Assembly: GCA_934047225.1 (NCBI GenBank)
Contig: OW203989.1
Location: 16,033,977-16,097,976 of the forward strand
Length of the DNA stretch: 64,000 nt
Reading direction: 5' to 3'
Source of the DNA: Ypsolopha sequella
Lineage: Eukaryota; Arthropoda; Insecta; Lepidoptera; Ypsolophidae
Shown here: positions 11,030 to 26,000 of the stretch, piece after piece
Layout: every line of letters starts with the position of its first letter
Numbering within the stretch: position 1 is the stretch's first letter
Translations under genes and position numbers: made by a program
Notes under the pieces: model-generated
What the model was told of the DNA's origin: nothing
The model's input: only the letters and a program-made list of their open reading frames with translations
Databases searched by the model: none

Positions 11030-14000
11030 ATGTCCAATAACGGTGCTCCGGACTCTTGGGAAACTCAAGCCGATGGTATAGGTGAACAAGGTGCAAAAGA
11101 TTCCAATGATGTGTCTAAAAAATTTTCCACGTTGAATGTGAATGCCGTGGAGTTTGTGCCTTCTTTTTGTTTGCCTTCTCAGGCTAACGACAATAGTGAG
11201 TCACCCACAACACCACAAAAATCCGAAAGCGGATCTACAAATTCAGCAGGGAGCCCCGTTTTGAATGGTATGTCGGACGACTTGTCAATTATCTTTTCGC
11301 AATAATACTCCTGTCAATAACCTTTTGCGGCTTCACCGGTGTCCCGTCACAATCTGTAGATTTTTTAGATAACTTTTAATGCCACAGCATGAGTATACAC
11401 TAAGCGCGCGACATTCACTCCGCTATCTGCAAAACGGCGAGTGAGTCGTGACTGTATTTTTTTTCCTAAATCCAGTTCTAACGGGTTAAAACCAAGACAC
11501 GCGGCGCGCGCGCTACCGGACCTAACTTAAAATTTCTCCTAAGCTGTAGAGTTTACTTAGATTTGTGTTTATATCTTCTATTCATTTAAATAATGGTTAC
11601 AGGTTAGTAATTTCAGTATTTTATGCCCTCACTCACTGGACTCTATTGGGTTTTAAAATTTCACTTGTGATACTTTCACATGACACATTCATTACAGCCA
11701 TCTGTATATTTACTCTGTTCAACACATTTTTGTATGTATTTGGGACTGATCAGAGCTGTCCTTACTCAGCTGAAAACATTTGCTACTTCTGTAGACAACT
11801 TCCAACATGATAATTGTTGAATCATGGTTATCTTTTGTATGCCACATGCCTATGACATGGCTTATTTGATTCTCTGAACTGTTACCATAACTGTGGAGAC
11901 AATACATTCCAGATATAATATGTGTGACCTTCATTTGTTGGCATATTAGTCAGGTCCATATAACAATTTGATTGATGTTATGATAACTTCCTCTAGCTAG
12001 ACTGTTACTTCATTTATTACTAACTTCGATTATTATCTGTAAAATATGGATAATACTTTAAATACTAAGATTTTTTCCATTTACTTTACGTACAAAGGTT
12101 TTTTCTATATTTACAAGGAACTAAAGAAATAAAATAGTAACTTGTTGCTAGGCTTTGATAAAGTAAAGTATTCACATCTTACATCATATGTAGATACTAC
12201 AATCTCTATGTTACATATATATTATCTCATGCAATCAAATATAATTAGTTAATACATCGAGACATTAATTTTTTTTCAAATATACCAATATATAGACTGA
12301 CTTACTGACACAAAAAAGTAATGTAGAGCTAATATATTACATTCTTTAACAACATATCAAAAGAATGACATTCAACAAAAAGAAGTGACAAAATGGGCAG
12401 GCATTTGTCCAACAATGGGATATTTTGTAGCATTGTTTAATATAATGTTTAACTCATTGGTAAAATTAATAACAGGAAAATGTTACTTGTTGAAGGATGT
12501 GGTGATGGATCATCGGAAGGCGGTGCAGCGTCGGCATCCCCACGTGTGGAGGAGCCACCGCCTGCACCACCCGCTGCAGCTCCGCCTGTTGTTGCTCCGC
12601 CTCGAGCACCTCCCAACGACAACTCACCCACAGCTGAAAGTTGGGAGACTGAGGTTGACGATGCGCTCCTCACTCCAGAAGATAGTAATGATCAAGATGA
12701 GGATGACATTGAACAACAGGTAGCTTACTAGCAATATTAGGTATTTTGACAACCAATTAGACCTATCTCTGAGTACTAACTCACCTAGACTTTGTCTATT
12801 TCCACAGCTACCAGAATGTATACCTTGATTCTTAATCAATGAGGCAGAGTGAAGTCTTTAAATTCAGTATTGTCATTTGAATTGGAATATTGAGTCAGTT
12901 TGATATAAACTTGATGTTGATTATCATTTTATCAGTTGGTTCAAATGATTTTATGATAGGCAAATCTAATGAATAAGTCAGGCAAAATGTGCATAAAATT
13001 TTCAGTATTATACTCGACTGCCTTAATAATTCTGCAAGGATGAACAAATACTTAGTAAGCATTTAACATTTTAGGAAGATGGTGAAATGGTAAAAAAAGT
13101 CCCTAAGAAGAAACCAGTCCAGCCTGAGTACACGCGAAGCAAGAAGGAACACGTCAATGTTGTATTTATAGGACATGTCGGTGAGTTTACATGATTATAG
13201 CGTCATATAAAATAGCCAAAATATTATCTGTGTTACTACAAAACGGTGTTTAACTTTAGACAGTGTTTAAATCTGTTGTTGTCGCCTTTTCTTTCATATT
13301 GTAAAAGAGTGACAGCAATAGATTTAAACACTGTCTAAAGTTAAACACCGTTTTGTAGTTACACCTCAAAAGTTTCAATGTAAAAGTTCATTTTAAACAA
13401 CTGAATTATGTAGAATTTTTGAGTACATCAACACCAGTTACCTAAATAAAATTGTTATAAAACTGTGTATCTTAGTGTGAAAGCCACAGATTAAACATGA
13501 ACAATTCCATAGATGCTGGCAAGTCTACCATTGGCGGTCAGATCATGTCTCTGACGGGCATGGTGGACAAGAGAACATTAGAAAAGTACGAGCGAGAGGC
13601 GAGAGAAAAGTCCAGAGAATCTTGGTATCTCTCGTGGGCACTAGACACTAATCAAGAAGGTAAACATATACCAATTTTTTTTACGTTATTGATATTCCTT
13701 TCGCAAGATATCCTGAATATTTAAAATGTGATTTTTCAATTTCTAGATTGGTTGCGTTTTCTTTTAGGGTTCAATAGTCAGTAAAATTATTAGTTTTAGC
13801 TGGCAGTGCGAGTCAGCCTCGAGTGCCTGGTGTTCCGTATTGTGGATGATAAAATTTAATTTAGTATTTTTTTTCTTGAATTTCTCAACCGCTTTATTTT
13901 CCCTGTAATCTTTACATATTACCATGATTTTTTTCATATTTTTCGACCAACCAGTTTTGGAGATAAGGGGGGGGACATAATTTTTTTTATGGGTTTTCAA

Positions 14001-17000
14001 GGATTTCTCGAAATATATGAAATTGAATAAAGCTTAACTATATATTTTTACAATCAGCTTTTTAATACCTACAACTTGATACCCATAATATATTTTTATA
14101 AAATATTGTTTTTATTTTACTTCTTTTTTTATATTTCTCATTTGTGCTCAACTTTTTTTCAATTGCTATAGATTTCCTGTAATCCACATTTTTTTCATAT
14201 TTTTCAGTCTAACAATTTCAAATTTTTATATTTTTTTACATCGTGATATGTGGGCAAATTAAGGCCCCAGACTCTCTTTGCAACATTTCGCTTTCATCTT
14301 ACCTGAGGCTCTAGAAGTGGCGCTCCCCCCGCTGCATTAAGATGTTAGAGACCGCACCTGAATGTTGCTCTACTTCGTTAAATGAGTGTACGATTACTTA
14401 AAATTTGACATGTGAAGATTTTTAATTATTCAAGTAACGGTAATTTACAAAGTTTGGTTTGTTTATCGGAACAAACAAAATGAATTTGCAAAAGCAAAAT
14501 AAACAAAAGTAAATCTATCTGGAATAGATGGCTTATTGGTAGCAGTAAAAGTGATTAGTATTTAGACACAATACATTTTATAGGTCATGCAATTATTTGC
14601 AAATTTTTACCGAAGGGGTGTCAAGAGGTGTTCCGAGTGTGAACTGTGAGATGCAAGTCATAAGTCCATCCATACGTGTACCTATAAGTACACCCGCGTT
14701 TCTCTGACGATTATTACGTCTCAACGTGATGAGCCCTATCGCTCTAAGGAAACCTGCATGCCCTAAAAAGCGTGTAGTTGTGCCCGAAAATTTCTTTATT
14801 CATCAAGATTTTCATTTAACTAATGCCTGACATAAAAAATACCTTTATAAAATTTGGAAATGTAGAAAATTAATAATCAAATCGTAACAATGAAAACATT
14901 CAAAATTATGTATTCCTAATACTCACACACATATTACAATCAGTTCTTTAAGTAATATAATATCAAAAATAGAAACCCTTACGGTAATTAAGTGTCTGTT
15001 GGTTTGTGTGTCCATCATTATGACTAAGGTGCAATAAAAAAGGTAAAAAATTTAGTTTTAGGAATGTGATGTTTTAATGATAAGAACCGCAGCTGCGTAC
15101 GTTCTTTTGTTTTGATGCATTATTGTCTAGCACGTTGTTATCTCGACTGTCGGTTTTAGTGACTTCGATAGCTTTTTAATATATTTTAAATAAAAGTAAG
15201 TAAAGTAATAAAAAGGATGTAGCTTCGGCTTTAGTTATTCCAAAAAGTGGCGACAGCGGTGCTGGTATAAAATTTGTGTCACGCCATCCCCGTGGGTTTT
15301 ATAGACCACAACTTCTAAAATACGGCTTTACGGGTTTTCGAATTAACACACATTAACATAACTTAATCTAAGCAAATTAGGGATGCAATTATTCGCAGAT
15401 TTTTACTATCCGGATAACGGATAATGTATTATCCGGATAACCGGATACTTATGGTAAAAATTAAGCTAAAATTAATCTAATAAAAGCTCCGAAAACTAAA
15501 TTAAAACCGCCCAAAAAAACGGCCTACCGCAAATATCTTGAAAAAAAACTGGCCAAGTGCGAGTCAGACTCTAGTCAGAACCTAGGGTTCCGTATTGTGG
15601 ATGATAAAATTTATAATTTTTTTTCGTGAATTTCCGCTTTATTTTTTCTGTAATTTTTACGTAAACGCATATTACCATGATTTTTTTCATATTTTTCGGT
15701 GCACCAGTTTTGGAGATAAGAGGGGGGACATACATTTTTTTATAGATTTTCAAGGATTTCTCGAAATAGATGGAATTAAATATAGCCAAACTATATATTA
15801 TTACAATAAGCTTTTTAATACCTACAATGTGATACCCATATTGTATTTTTATAAATGTTTTTTTTTTATTTATTTTACTTTTTTTATATTTTTAAATCAC
15901 TATAGTTTTCCCGGTTATTGGTCAGTTATGATCTATAATGGACATTTTTTTCATATTTTTCGGTCTACCAGTTTCGGACATACACGTTATTGTAGTTTTT
16001 TTGAAGATTTCACAAAACCAGTGCCAGTAAATATAGTAAAAGTATATATTTTTACAATCACCTTTTTAGTGTCTACAGTTTGATACCCATATTGTATTTT
16101 TAGGATATTTTTTATTTTTCTCACTTTTGTTTTGAAAATATTTTAAACAATTTCAAATTTTTCATATTTTTTTTACAATGTAATATGTAGGCAAATTAAT
16201 GCTATTTTTGTGCCAAACTACATGTCTTTATCTTGATAGTGCTAAAGTTATGATGCTGTGAAATACGGACGGACGTAGATTAGACTTTATTTTATCGAAA
16301 CAGGGATTTCTTAAAATATTCAAAAAATATTTTATCCATAGTTGTTTACTTATTAAATGATAAGTGCAATATTCAAGTAGAGCAACTTTAATGATACAGT
16401 TCGCTTCTCCATAAGAATCTACACGAAGGAAAGGGAGCAACCGTGCGAGCGAGAGGTAAAATGACGTCGAGCTACACAACACACGTCTGAACGCTGCGAT
16501 GTCCCAGCGAAACTGAGGGAAATATCGACGCGTTTTGTGTTTTAAACTCTCGATAAGTTTCGATTTGATAAAATGTTCTTAAAATAATTTTTTAAATACC
16601 GTTTTTTGTTATTTCACTAATTAATAGTTCTATTCTACGTGTTTTAAATTTGACTACGCTAAACGATAGTTTTCTACTAGAAAAAAAATATTTTATCAGT
16701 GGTTGAATTCATAAAATCACAACTAGTTAAAGCACTCGAAATAAGAAAACTAAAGTATTATCCAAAAAAGTAACCAGGTAAGATTATTGTTGAAGATATG
16801 GGAATAAATGTTACCTGAATAAATTTCTTGTTTTTGTCATAATTTTTACGTGACGTGTGCATGAATGAGACTCTCAACGCGTATAACATAAATAAAGGTA
16901 TGTTTAAAGCCTAAGAAACCTATTAAAAGTAGCATTAAAGTAAAGGAAAAAATAAGTTTTGAAATCTTCAAATTCCACACTATAAATTAACGTAAAATGT

Positions 17001-20000
17001 ATTTTATTTATTGCTTTCTTACTAACTAAAATAAAATCTTTCTTTTCTGATAATTCTGCAAGAATACTGATTTTTAGGGGACTGGAGCCTTAATGCTATT
17101 TTTATGCCAAATTTCATGTCAGTATCTTTTACGGTGCTAAAGTTATGAGGCTGTGACATACTGTGACTGTGACACCAGGGTTGTTGGGTAAGAAAAAGAA
17201 GGGTTGACGTGATACGGCCTGAATCCATAGGCTGGATAAACGCCACTCAATCCCGTAGACTCCAGACCAAAACCACATCTTGCTAATAAATTTGTTAATA
17301 AATTCGGTATATATGATCTTGTAATAATTTATGTTTCAGAACGCGACAAAGGCAAGACGGTGGAGGTAGGCCGAGCATACTTTGAGACTGACAAGAAACA
17401 CTTTACGATCCTGGATGCGCCCGGACACAAAAGCTTTGTGCCCAACATGATCGGTGGCGCCGCGCAGGCTGACCTCGCAGTTCTTGTAAGTCTACAAGTC
17501 TATCACAGAAAATACATTTGACTCTGATTACTTGTTATTTTATTTTCAGTGCTTAATAGCGACAAGCGCAAAAACAAGACTGTTAACAAAACATTGTATT
17601 TACGCATGACCTGGAAAAAAATTTTGATGTGTGTACGAAACGCTAAAGGTAAAAATTCTACATAAAAAGAGCAAGAAACATGTTTCTAAGAAATAGAAGT
17701 ATACCGCGCGCTAATAGTAAGTACTCATGTAACAATAGACCCAACGTTTCTTGGTATCAAGGGAAAGAGTGCCTGTTTCTTTTTCCTACCAGAGAACCAA
17801 AAATTCACTGTATTTAGTATTTAATTCTTTGTCTCGGAAACGTGCTGTTCTTCAGTCTCTCTGAGACCTTCGAAGTGAAGTCCATTATCTACAGATCTCG
17901 TAAAATAATGGGTAGAACTATCTATCATACATATTTAAGTTGGACTCTATCGGGCTACTACCGCATTATAATAACAAATACCCAGTATAAAATAATTCCT
18001 ATTTTCCACTTTAAGTTTCATTATGTTGTCAGCCTTGAGACTGCTGGAACCATGTGTCGGGTTTCAACTTAAGTATTTAAATAGGACAATAATTTCAAAC
18101 TCTTTTTTTTTCTGCGGTACAAAGTCTTGAGGTACAGGAGCCGTATTGAACAAAAAAATACACTTACGTCCGACCTAATCAGGTGTTAAATAGAAGTAAT
18201 CATAAATTCATAATCATGCTCTTAAATTTTGTATTACTTTGACATGGTAATGCTTGAATTAGCTAGATGGAGAAGGAGACTAATGAGAAGTACTGAAGAT
18301 TGTAGAGAAAATAAAATGGTTGTTAAAAACCTTTGAAAACTGAAGAGGGATGATTATAGATAACTAGATTTGACATGACCGTTTCTTGAAAAATATCATA
18401 GAAGGGGGAATAGAGGAAAAGGAACGCATTTGTTCAAGTGAAGGAGAAAGTTAAGAGGTCAAATCATTGGTAGAAGAAAGAAAAGAATGCCGATTGCACC
18501 ACTGACAAAAGCGTAGCTATCAAGTTATAGATAGACTGCTTGAATATTATGAATTTAAAAAAATACACAGACGAAAATATTAAATTTTTAAATTACACTC
18601 GAAGAGTGTTCAGTACTCCTATCGTCTCTGATCTTGTTGATGCTTTATTAATTGTTAACTTTACATCGCATCCTCCCATACTATATGGGATAATATATAT
18701 ACGCAATATAAGTAGCGTATTATACTGAGAAAGTAAAAAACCTGGTTTTTTCGTCCAAGTACAAAACCTATTATTAATTATTTATTTTTGTGAATCACAC
18801 CTTACAATTCAAATAGAGTAACGTAAGTAGTACCTTAAAGAGAGAATGTTGTTCTCAGGTGATATCAGCACGTAAAGGCGAGTTCGAGACGGGGTTCGAC
18901 CGGGGTGGCCAGACGCGCGAGCACGCCATGCTCGCCAAGACCGCAGGGGTCAAGCATTTAGTGGTACTCGTTAATAAAATGGATGACCCCACCGTCAACT
19001 GGGACGAAAAGAGGTAAATATACCTTTCTGAGTTTCATGTTCATTTATAATAAAAATAAAACATAAATAGTCATGACATGGCTCCCGAGGTGTCAAGTAT
19101 TTCCAAGCAGGTGCGTGCCCTGGGCTGCTTTCATAAACTAGGGTTGCGACACTGGTTCTAATGCCTTCTCTGTTCTACGCGTTGAAAATTGTTTACGCTA
19201 TCCTCCCTCTCAATTGAATATACAAACTGACAATATCCCCAACAAAGCTAATAAACTAAAGTCCCAGAATTACTTACTGTGTGTTAAGTATTATAAAATA
19301 TTATAGTAGGTATGTGCCTTGCCCGCGACCCCACCCGCGTTTATTCAATTCTGACCGATTCGGTCGTTATTTTATTAATATGTTAAACAGGCACTACGAT
19401 GATAATTAAAAAAAAAACTCATCCAAATCCGTTTAGTAGTTTCGGAGATGTGCGTGAACAAACAGACAGAAAATAATTGTAAAAATCGCAGATTTGTGTT
19501 CTATTACTTTTCTTTAGTCACCCCCTTTCTATTTTTATTACTTTTCTTTAATGTACAGACACACCAGGTTCTACTCTTTTATATGTATTGACTGATGGTA
19601 TCTAGATAAGTTGATCTGACACATTATATCCGGAATTCCCTGTTGTTATTTTTTAACACAATGTTTTAGGACAAGAAATACAGATATCAGAAAACTAACT
19701 AATCCAACGGGACTAAAACACACTATTTTAATTGTTACTTTCCAGTGCTAAAGTCTATTCTAGTCACAAATCTAACAACAGGCAATTCTCGTTAAAATTG
19801 TCTTGATTAGAGGTTTCCAACTTTTTACCATACGCGCCTCTCCCAGCTTTATTCTAAAATCATGACGCCCCCCTTTACCTTTTAGTTTGCGAACGTCGTA
19901 CACCTGCTCATTGTTGGACACCTACAATTTTACCTACCTACCGATTTTATTTTTCAATCAATTAATTAAACAAACGATTAAAATATAAATGGGCGTGTTT

Positions 20001-23000
20001 TAATCAAATAACAAGTAGGTAATCAACTAACAAAAGTAAATAAATATTATAATAAGTCGCAATGATAACGTCAAGAAATATACAGTTTATTTTTGAAGCC
20101 ACCTCTACACCCACCAAGTGGGGCGCGCCCCATTGTTTGGGAACCCCTAGTATAGATAATTATTAAAGCCATAACATTTCCAAATACATCGATATCATTG
20201 AATAGGAACGGAAGTACTAACTTATAGGCATTTACGGCACAAACTACAACTTTTCTCTCGCACTAATGATGGTTATGATGATCTGAGCGAGACATCTAGT
20301 TGCCACGCCCCTTCCAGCGCAAAGTTCATCCGTCGATTTGTGGGACCCTTAAGGCATTTTTTTCTTTGGCACAGCTTAATGTACATATATGCCGAGGCAC
20401 GCGGACAAAAGACAAATGTACCGTAGGGGCAACTTCGGGATTTAAACCCGCGACTTCCGGATAGTCGGATAGTTCTACTTGTTCGAACAACCGGACTAAA
20501 TACAGAGGTGCTCAAAATAATTCATTCTTATATAAACAAAAATGTATGTACCATGCATGCATGATTAGTAAAGCTGTCCATCCCAGTCCTAACTTGTGCT
20601 TATGAATTTCAGATACAACGAATGTAAAGACAAAATTCTGCCTTACCTCAAGAAGTTGGGCTTCAACCCAGCTAAAGATCTTTCCTTCCTCCCCGTGTCC
20701 GGACAAACTGGACAAGGTTTACTGGAAAAAGTAAGTAGTTGTAAGGAATCCTTTTACTTTGGAAGATAGGATTATGTACTATTGGAACAAAAGAAAAAGC
20801 GGAAGATCTGCGGAGTGAACGCCACTGGAACATTAGGATACCAATGCCCAGCAGGCATCCCACTTCAACTTCATCATCATCGGAACAAAATCTGCTACGC
20901 GATGAAACTTGCAGCTTGACAGATTGTGACTCTAGCTTTTTGGCCCAATGTATTTCCTAGCTTAGAGACTATACAAAATCCATGAGTGAAAAAACCTAAT
21001 CAATGTCCGCTTGCCCTGCTCGACTATCCTCGTTGACGCCCCAAAAGCTCCGTCATGAAAGAGAATCGAGTATCAAATAACCAAACTTGATTTTCACTGT
21101 TACTTTTTATGGAGCTAACTTCTTTATAACAGGGCATGGTCGACATTTTAAATAATCACTAATATCAACCATCTGATTAGCGGTTGGCACAAGACACCAT
21201 TTCTTACTGTTCTCAGTGTTTTGATCCGTGTCGTTGGGTTAATGTGAAAATAAAGTAATTCTCAGTTGACGCGAATAGTTCCTTAAGTACGTGAGTAACG
21301 ATTTTCTCCCCTTTCCAGTTATCAGAAGAGCTATGCCCCTGGTACCGCGGGCCGTCGTTCATAACGTTCATCGACGAGCTGCCCTCCCTGAACCGCAAGA
21401 TGGACGGACCCTTCATCATGCCAGTCGTGGACAAGTACAAGGACATGGGCACCGTGCTCATGGGCAAGGTCGAGGCCGGGGTCACGCGCAAGGCCAGCAC
21501 GCTCTACCTTATGCCGAATAGGGTAAGTACATAACGTTCATCGACGAGCTACCCTCCCTAGACCGCAAGATGGACGGTCCCTTCATCATTCCCGTAGTGG
21601 ACAAGTACAAGGACATGGGCAAGGTCGAGGCCGGGGTCACGCGCAAGGCCAGCACGCTCTACCTTATGCCGAATAGGGTAAGTACATAACGTTCGTCGAC
21701 GAGCTGCCCTCCCTGAACCGCAAGATGGACGGTCCCTTCATCATTCCCGTAGTGGACAAGTATAAGGACATGGGCAAGGTCGAGGCCGGGGTCACGCGCA
21801 AGGCCAGCACGCTCTACCCTATGCCGAACAGGGTAATAACATCATACGACACAATATATACTCACTCCTCTCTCCCAGAGAGTTAGTCTGAGATTAGACT
21901 TCTTTCCAGGCATAACGAGTTAAGCCCTTTTATTTCGGATACTTTTCGTTACCTACCAATTTTGTCAGCAAACGTCTTACGGCTGTTGGGTGGAACTCCA
22001 CATAATGGATTCGAGATTATTTATAAAAATAATACCTTCTTCACTGAAGTAGATATGCAAGTTCTAAAAGTGTCGATTCTTTTTTCGTAGCGCCTTAAGG
22101 GGCGCCACAATGCCAAACATCAGTTTTTTACTGGATTCAATTCCGTCAATGCAGACGGTAAAAATTTGAAAAAAATATGGCGTGTTTTGTGACTCAAAGT
22201 TCAGAGCCCCGGTTCAGAGCTCCTCACATCCAGATTTACTTTTCTTTCTGCGTTTCTATACTGCAATGATATAATGTTAATTTATATCTCCTTGCGATGG
22301 ATAAATCGCTAAGTGTTCAAACATAGAAATTTATTTCTATCATAGATTCGAGATTAGTCGGAGACAGGTATTTTTACCATACTTCTTGCCCATAAAATTG
22401 TTCCGTTTCCATTAGTCGCAGTAGCGCACTTAAAAGAGTTTTCATTTCACACCAACTTTTCCGAACCATTTCCAATTGCGTGCACTATTGTTGCAATTTC
22501 GTCGGCCTACTGACCCATGTCCTTCTAACTGTTGAATAAATAGTTTTTGTGTTAATAAACTAATCGATTGATATTCCGTTCCAGGTGCAAGTGACAGTGG
22601 ACCAGCTGTGGTCGGACGACATCGAGGTGACGTCCATAGGTCCCGGCGAGAACGTAAAGGTGAAGCTGAAGGGCATCGAAGAGGAAGACGTCTCCCCCGG
22701 GTTCGTGCTCTGCGACGCAGCCGAGCCCATCACCACCGGCAGGGTAAGTTTCTGTCACCTCATTACGTCTACTAACAAGCAATATATTTAGGATAACCTA
22801 GTTTGGCCTAGGCCATGTTCTAACCTAACCTACCGGCTCTCTTCTGCGCTGCAGGACTTTCGATTTATCATATACATTATTGGTGTAACTACAAAACGGT
22901 GTTTAACTTTAGACAGTTTTCAAATCTGTTGCTGTCACTCTTTTACAATATGAAAGAACAGGCGACAAGAACAGATTTAAACACCGTTTTGTAGTAACAC

Positions 23001-26000
23001 GGTATCTGTCCACGGTGGCTGGGTGTCGACAATGTAGATTATAAACAGACATCATGACGCGACCAACTCAGTTTTGGGCGAGGCCAAATGTAATACTGTT
23101 TCATTTCGCTATAAAGTGCACGCTCCATGAAACTTGCGAGGACAATACAATCGTGCCGATTTCGTCGCCGACGGAAAATTGACTACTTGGTTCAGGGGAA
23201 ACATGATTTTAGCAAGATTGGGGACGATTTCAAACATTATTTTTGGTTATTAATAATTTAGATTACATTTTCGGTGTTTGGCTCGTATTAAAATTTTGAT
23301 TTTATCTAAATCAATAAAAGCGCATACGGCGACACTTTTCGTAAATAAAACCTCAAATTTACGTATTTCAGGGATTTTTTGGAAAGATATTACACAAATT
23401 TCACAATTTTTAGTTCGACTTAAACATAGATCTAGATAATGTTAATGAATTCAGCCTAATCTATTATAATAACATTCCATAGACAGTATTTCTATGTCAC
23501 GAACGCGAGGCTGAAGTATGTAAAAGTGAAAAGCGTGCCATTTCATAGTGTTATACCGGCGCCAGACATGTATCCACTTATTTGCACACTTCTTCAACGA
23601 CTTTGTACACACATTTGGCGCACCTGCCACACATGCTTCGCAAACTCTTTTCTCCACAGTATGCTGGTAGACAACAAAGGAGATGGACGACGATTTCGTG
23701 GACGCATTGTGCTTATATTATTTATGTGCATGTAATTATTTTTACTCAATAAATTCTAGGACGCATTCGTTACTCCAGTCCATTTTGAACGATCAAGCAC
23801 GTAGTGTCTCACACAACCGTTCCGTACAGCAGCGCTCGCGCAACTGGTCTTTGCAAATAGGCCAAGTAGTGTGGCAGGCTACGCACTTATTTGAACACAT
23901 TCCTTTGATGTGCGCTAAAAAACCGATACCGCTCGGCAAAGTGCAAATCTATGTACAAACTTTGGAACACATAGACAAAGTCTCGTGCCACACAGTGTGT
24001 CCACTCGAGTGTGCAAATAAGTGGACACATGTCTGGCGCCGGCTTTAGAATAAGTAGAAGTAAGTTACCTTAATGTTTTGATAATTGGGCAGGTAGACGT
24101 AGGGAGTGCTTTAGACGGTAATTAAAAGGCCGGCGACCCATTCTAGTTCATACAAACGAAATACCAAAACCTTTTGTAAATCATAGCTATTCTTCGGATA
24201 GTGTGTGTTTATTCTGATTGGATTACAGAATATCTAGGTTCCCAAATATATATTTTGAAAAGACACTGATTTAAAGACGACCGATAAGCAATTTAAAATT
24301 GCATATTTTTCTCATATTTCATGTTTAAATCAGTGTAAGAACACTTAACATATATTTAGGAACCTAGATATTCTGTAATGCAATCGGAATAAATACACTA
24401 TGATTTACAATTGGTTTTAGTATTTCGTTTGTATGAACTAGGATTGCTTTGTAGGCCTCTTAAATAAAAAAACAGGCCAAGTGCGAGTCGGACTCGTGCA
24501 CGAAGGGTTCCGTACCATTATATATAAAAACGGCAAAAAAACATTTTCTTGTATTTGTTGTTATAGCGGCAACAGAAATACGTCATACGTGAAAATTTCA
24601 ACTGTCTAACTATCACGGTTCATGAGATACAGCCTGGTGACAGACGGACAGCGGAGTCTTAGTAATAGGGTCCCGTTGGTTACCCTTTGGCTACGGAACC
24701 CTAAAAATTACATTAAGCTTCGCCCGCGCGCTGACTGGCACTGTTATACGCACTTCAGAAATACGGTAATTTGGCCGCAGGGCTAACGAAGTCTTAATAA
24801 AAGAATAGAATAAAATAGCTTTATTTGGTATTTCCACATTTTTGCTTAAAACTAACAACTAGAGACTAATAATAATACCAAATAGGTCTCCACTCAGCAT
24901 GTGTCATGAGCATGGCTAGCGCCATGACGCTGATTTTCAGTGGATGCCTATATACAAGTGACTTTTTGATCATCGTCCAAATTCATACTGGAGGCTTGAT
25001 AAGTGATCAGTATCTTGGATCAGTAACAATTTTTGTGAAATTCGTAAAGTGAAATTTCGGCTTCCCATAGAAATTCAGTTCCAGTCCCGAGTGAATCACT
25101 ATGGGGAGTCGAAATTTCATTTTACGAATTTCACCAAAATTGTTATTGATCCATGATACTGATCACTTACCAAGTCAACAGTATGAATTTGGACGATGAT
25201 CAAAAAGTCACCTTGTATATGTCATAAGTATACCTATATTAAAAATAAAATAATAAGTAAAAAGTAAAATATTCAAATTATAAGTATGACAGAACACAAT
25301 AACATCTATACTATTTGACAATTAAATTAATAAGCGTCTTTGCTACCCATAAAATACAGACAATTTCAGTATCCCTAAAAAGTCTAGTAACTAACACATT
25401 TATTTATTATTCCTTAGATATTCGATGCCCAAGTGGTGATCTTAGAGCACAAGTCCATCATCTGCGCAGGATACTCGGCCGTCATGCACATACACTGCGC
25501 GGCCGAAGAAGTCACTGTCAAGGTTTGTACTTCATTATCACCTTATTCTCAGATTATATAACACTAGCTTTTGCCCGCGGCTACGCCCGCGCTGTTTTAG
25601 TTTGCATTCTTTCGGGATTACAACTATCTCTATGCAAAAATCACGTCGATCCGTTGCTCCGATGCTGCGTGAAAGAAGGACAAACCAACAAACACACTTT
25701 CGCATTTATAACATAACCGAAATAAAAGAAATTATAAAGTATTTTTAATAGAAAAGGTACAATAGGCGGTCTGTTTGCTTAAGGGGCTCCACAATGCTTA
25801 ACATTAGTTTTGTATTGGATTCAGTTCCGTCAATGTAGGTAGTAAAAACTTGAAAAAAAGATGGCGTGTTTTGTGACTCAAGGCAATTATTAATTACACT
25901 ATATAAATAAACATACTTTCAATCTTCCATTAATTATATTACTTAAAAAAAAACATGAATTTCACGACAAAAGCGATTCAGTTTCCGTGTTTCAAAACCG

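Noticed and set aside
12385..12723. A 112-codon frame over eRF3 exon 2
   Set aside because: It is a shadow frame. The frame with the acidic end '[16 protein letters not shown]' joins exon 3 in phase and fits eRF3.
18240..18540. LINE coding relic in eRF3 intron 5
   Set aside because: Purine-rich and vaguely similar in composition, but no RT or endonuclease motif can be read.
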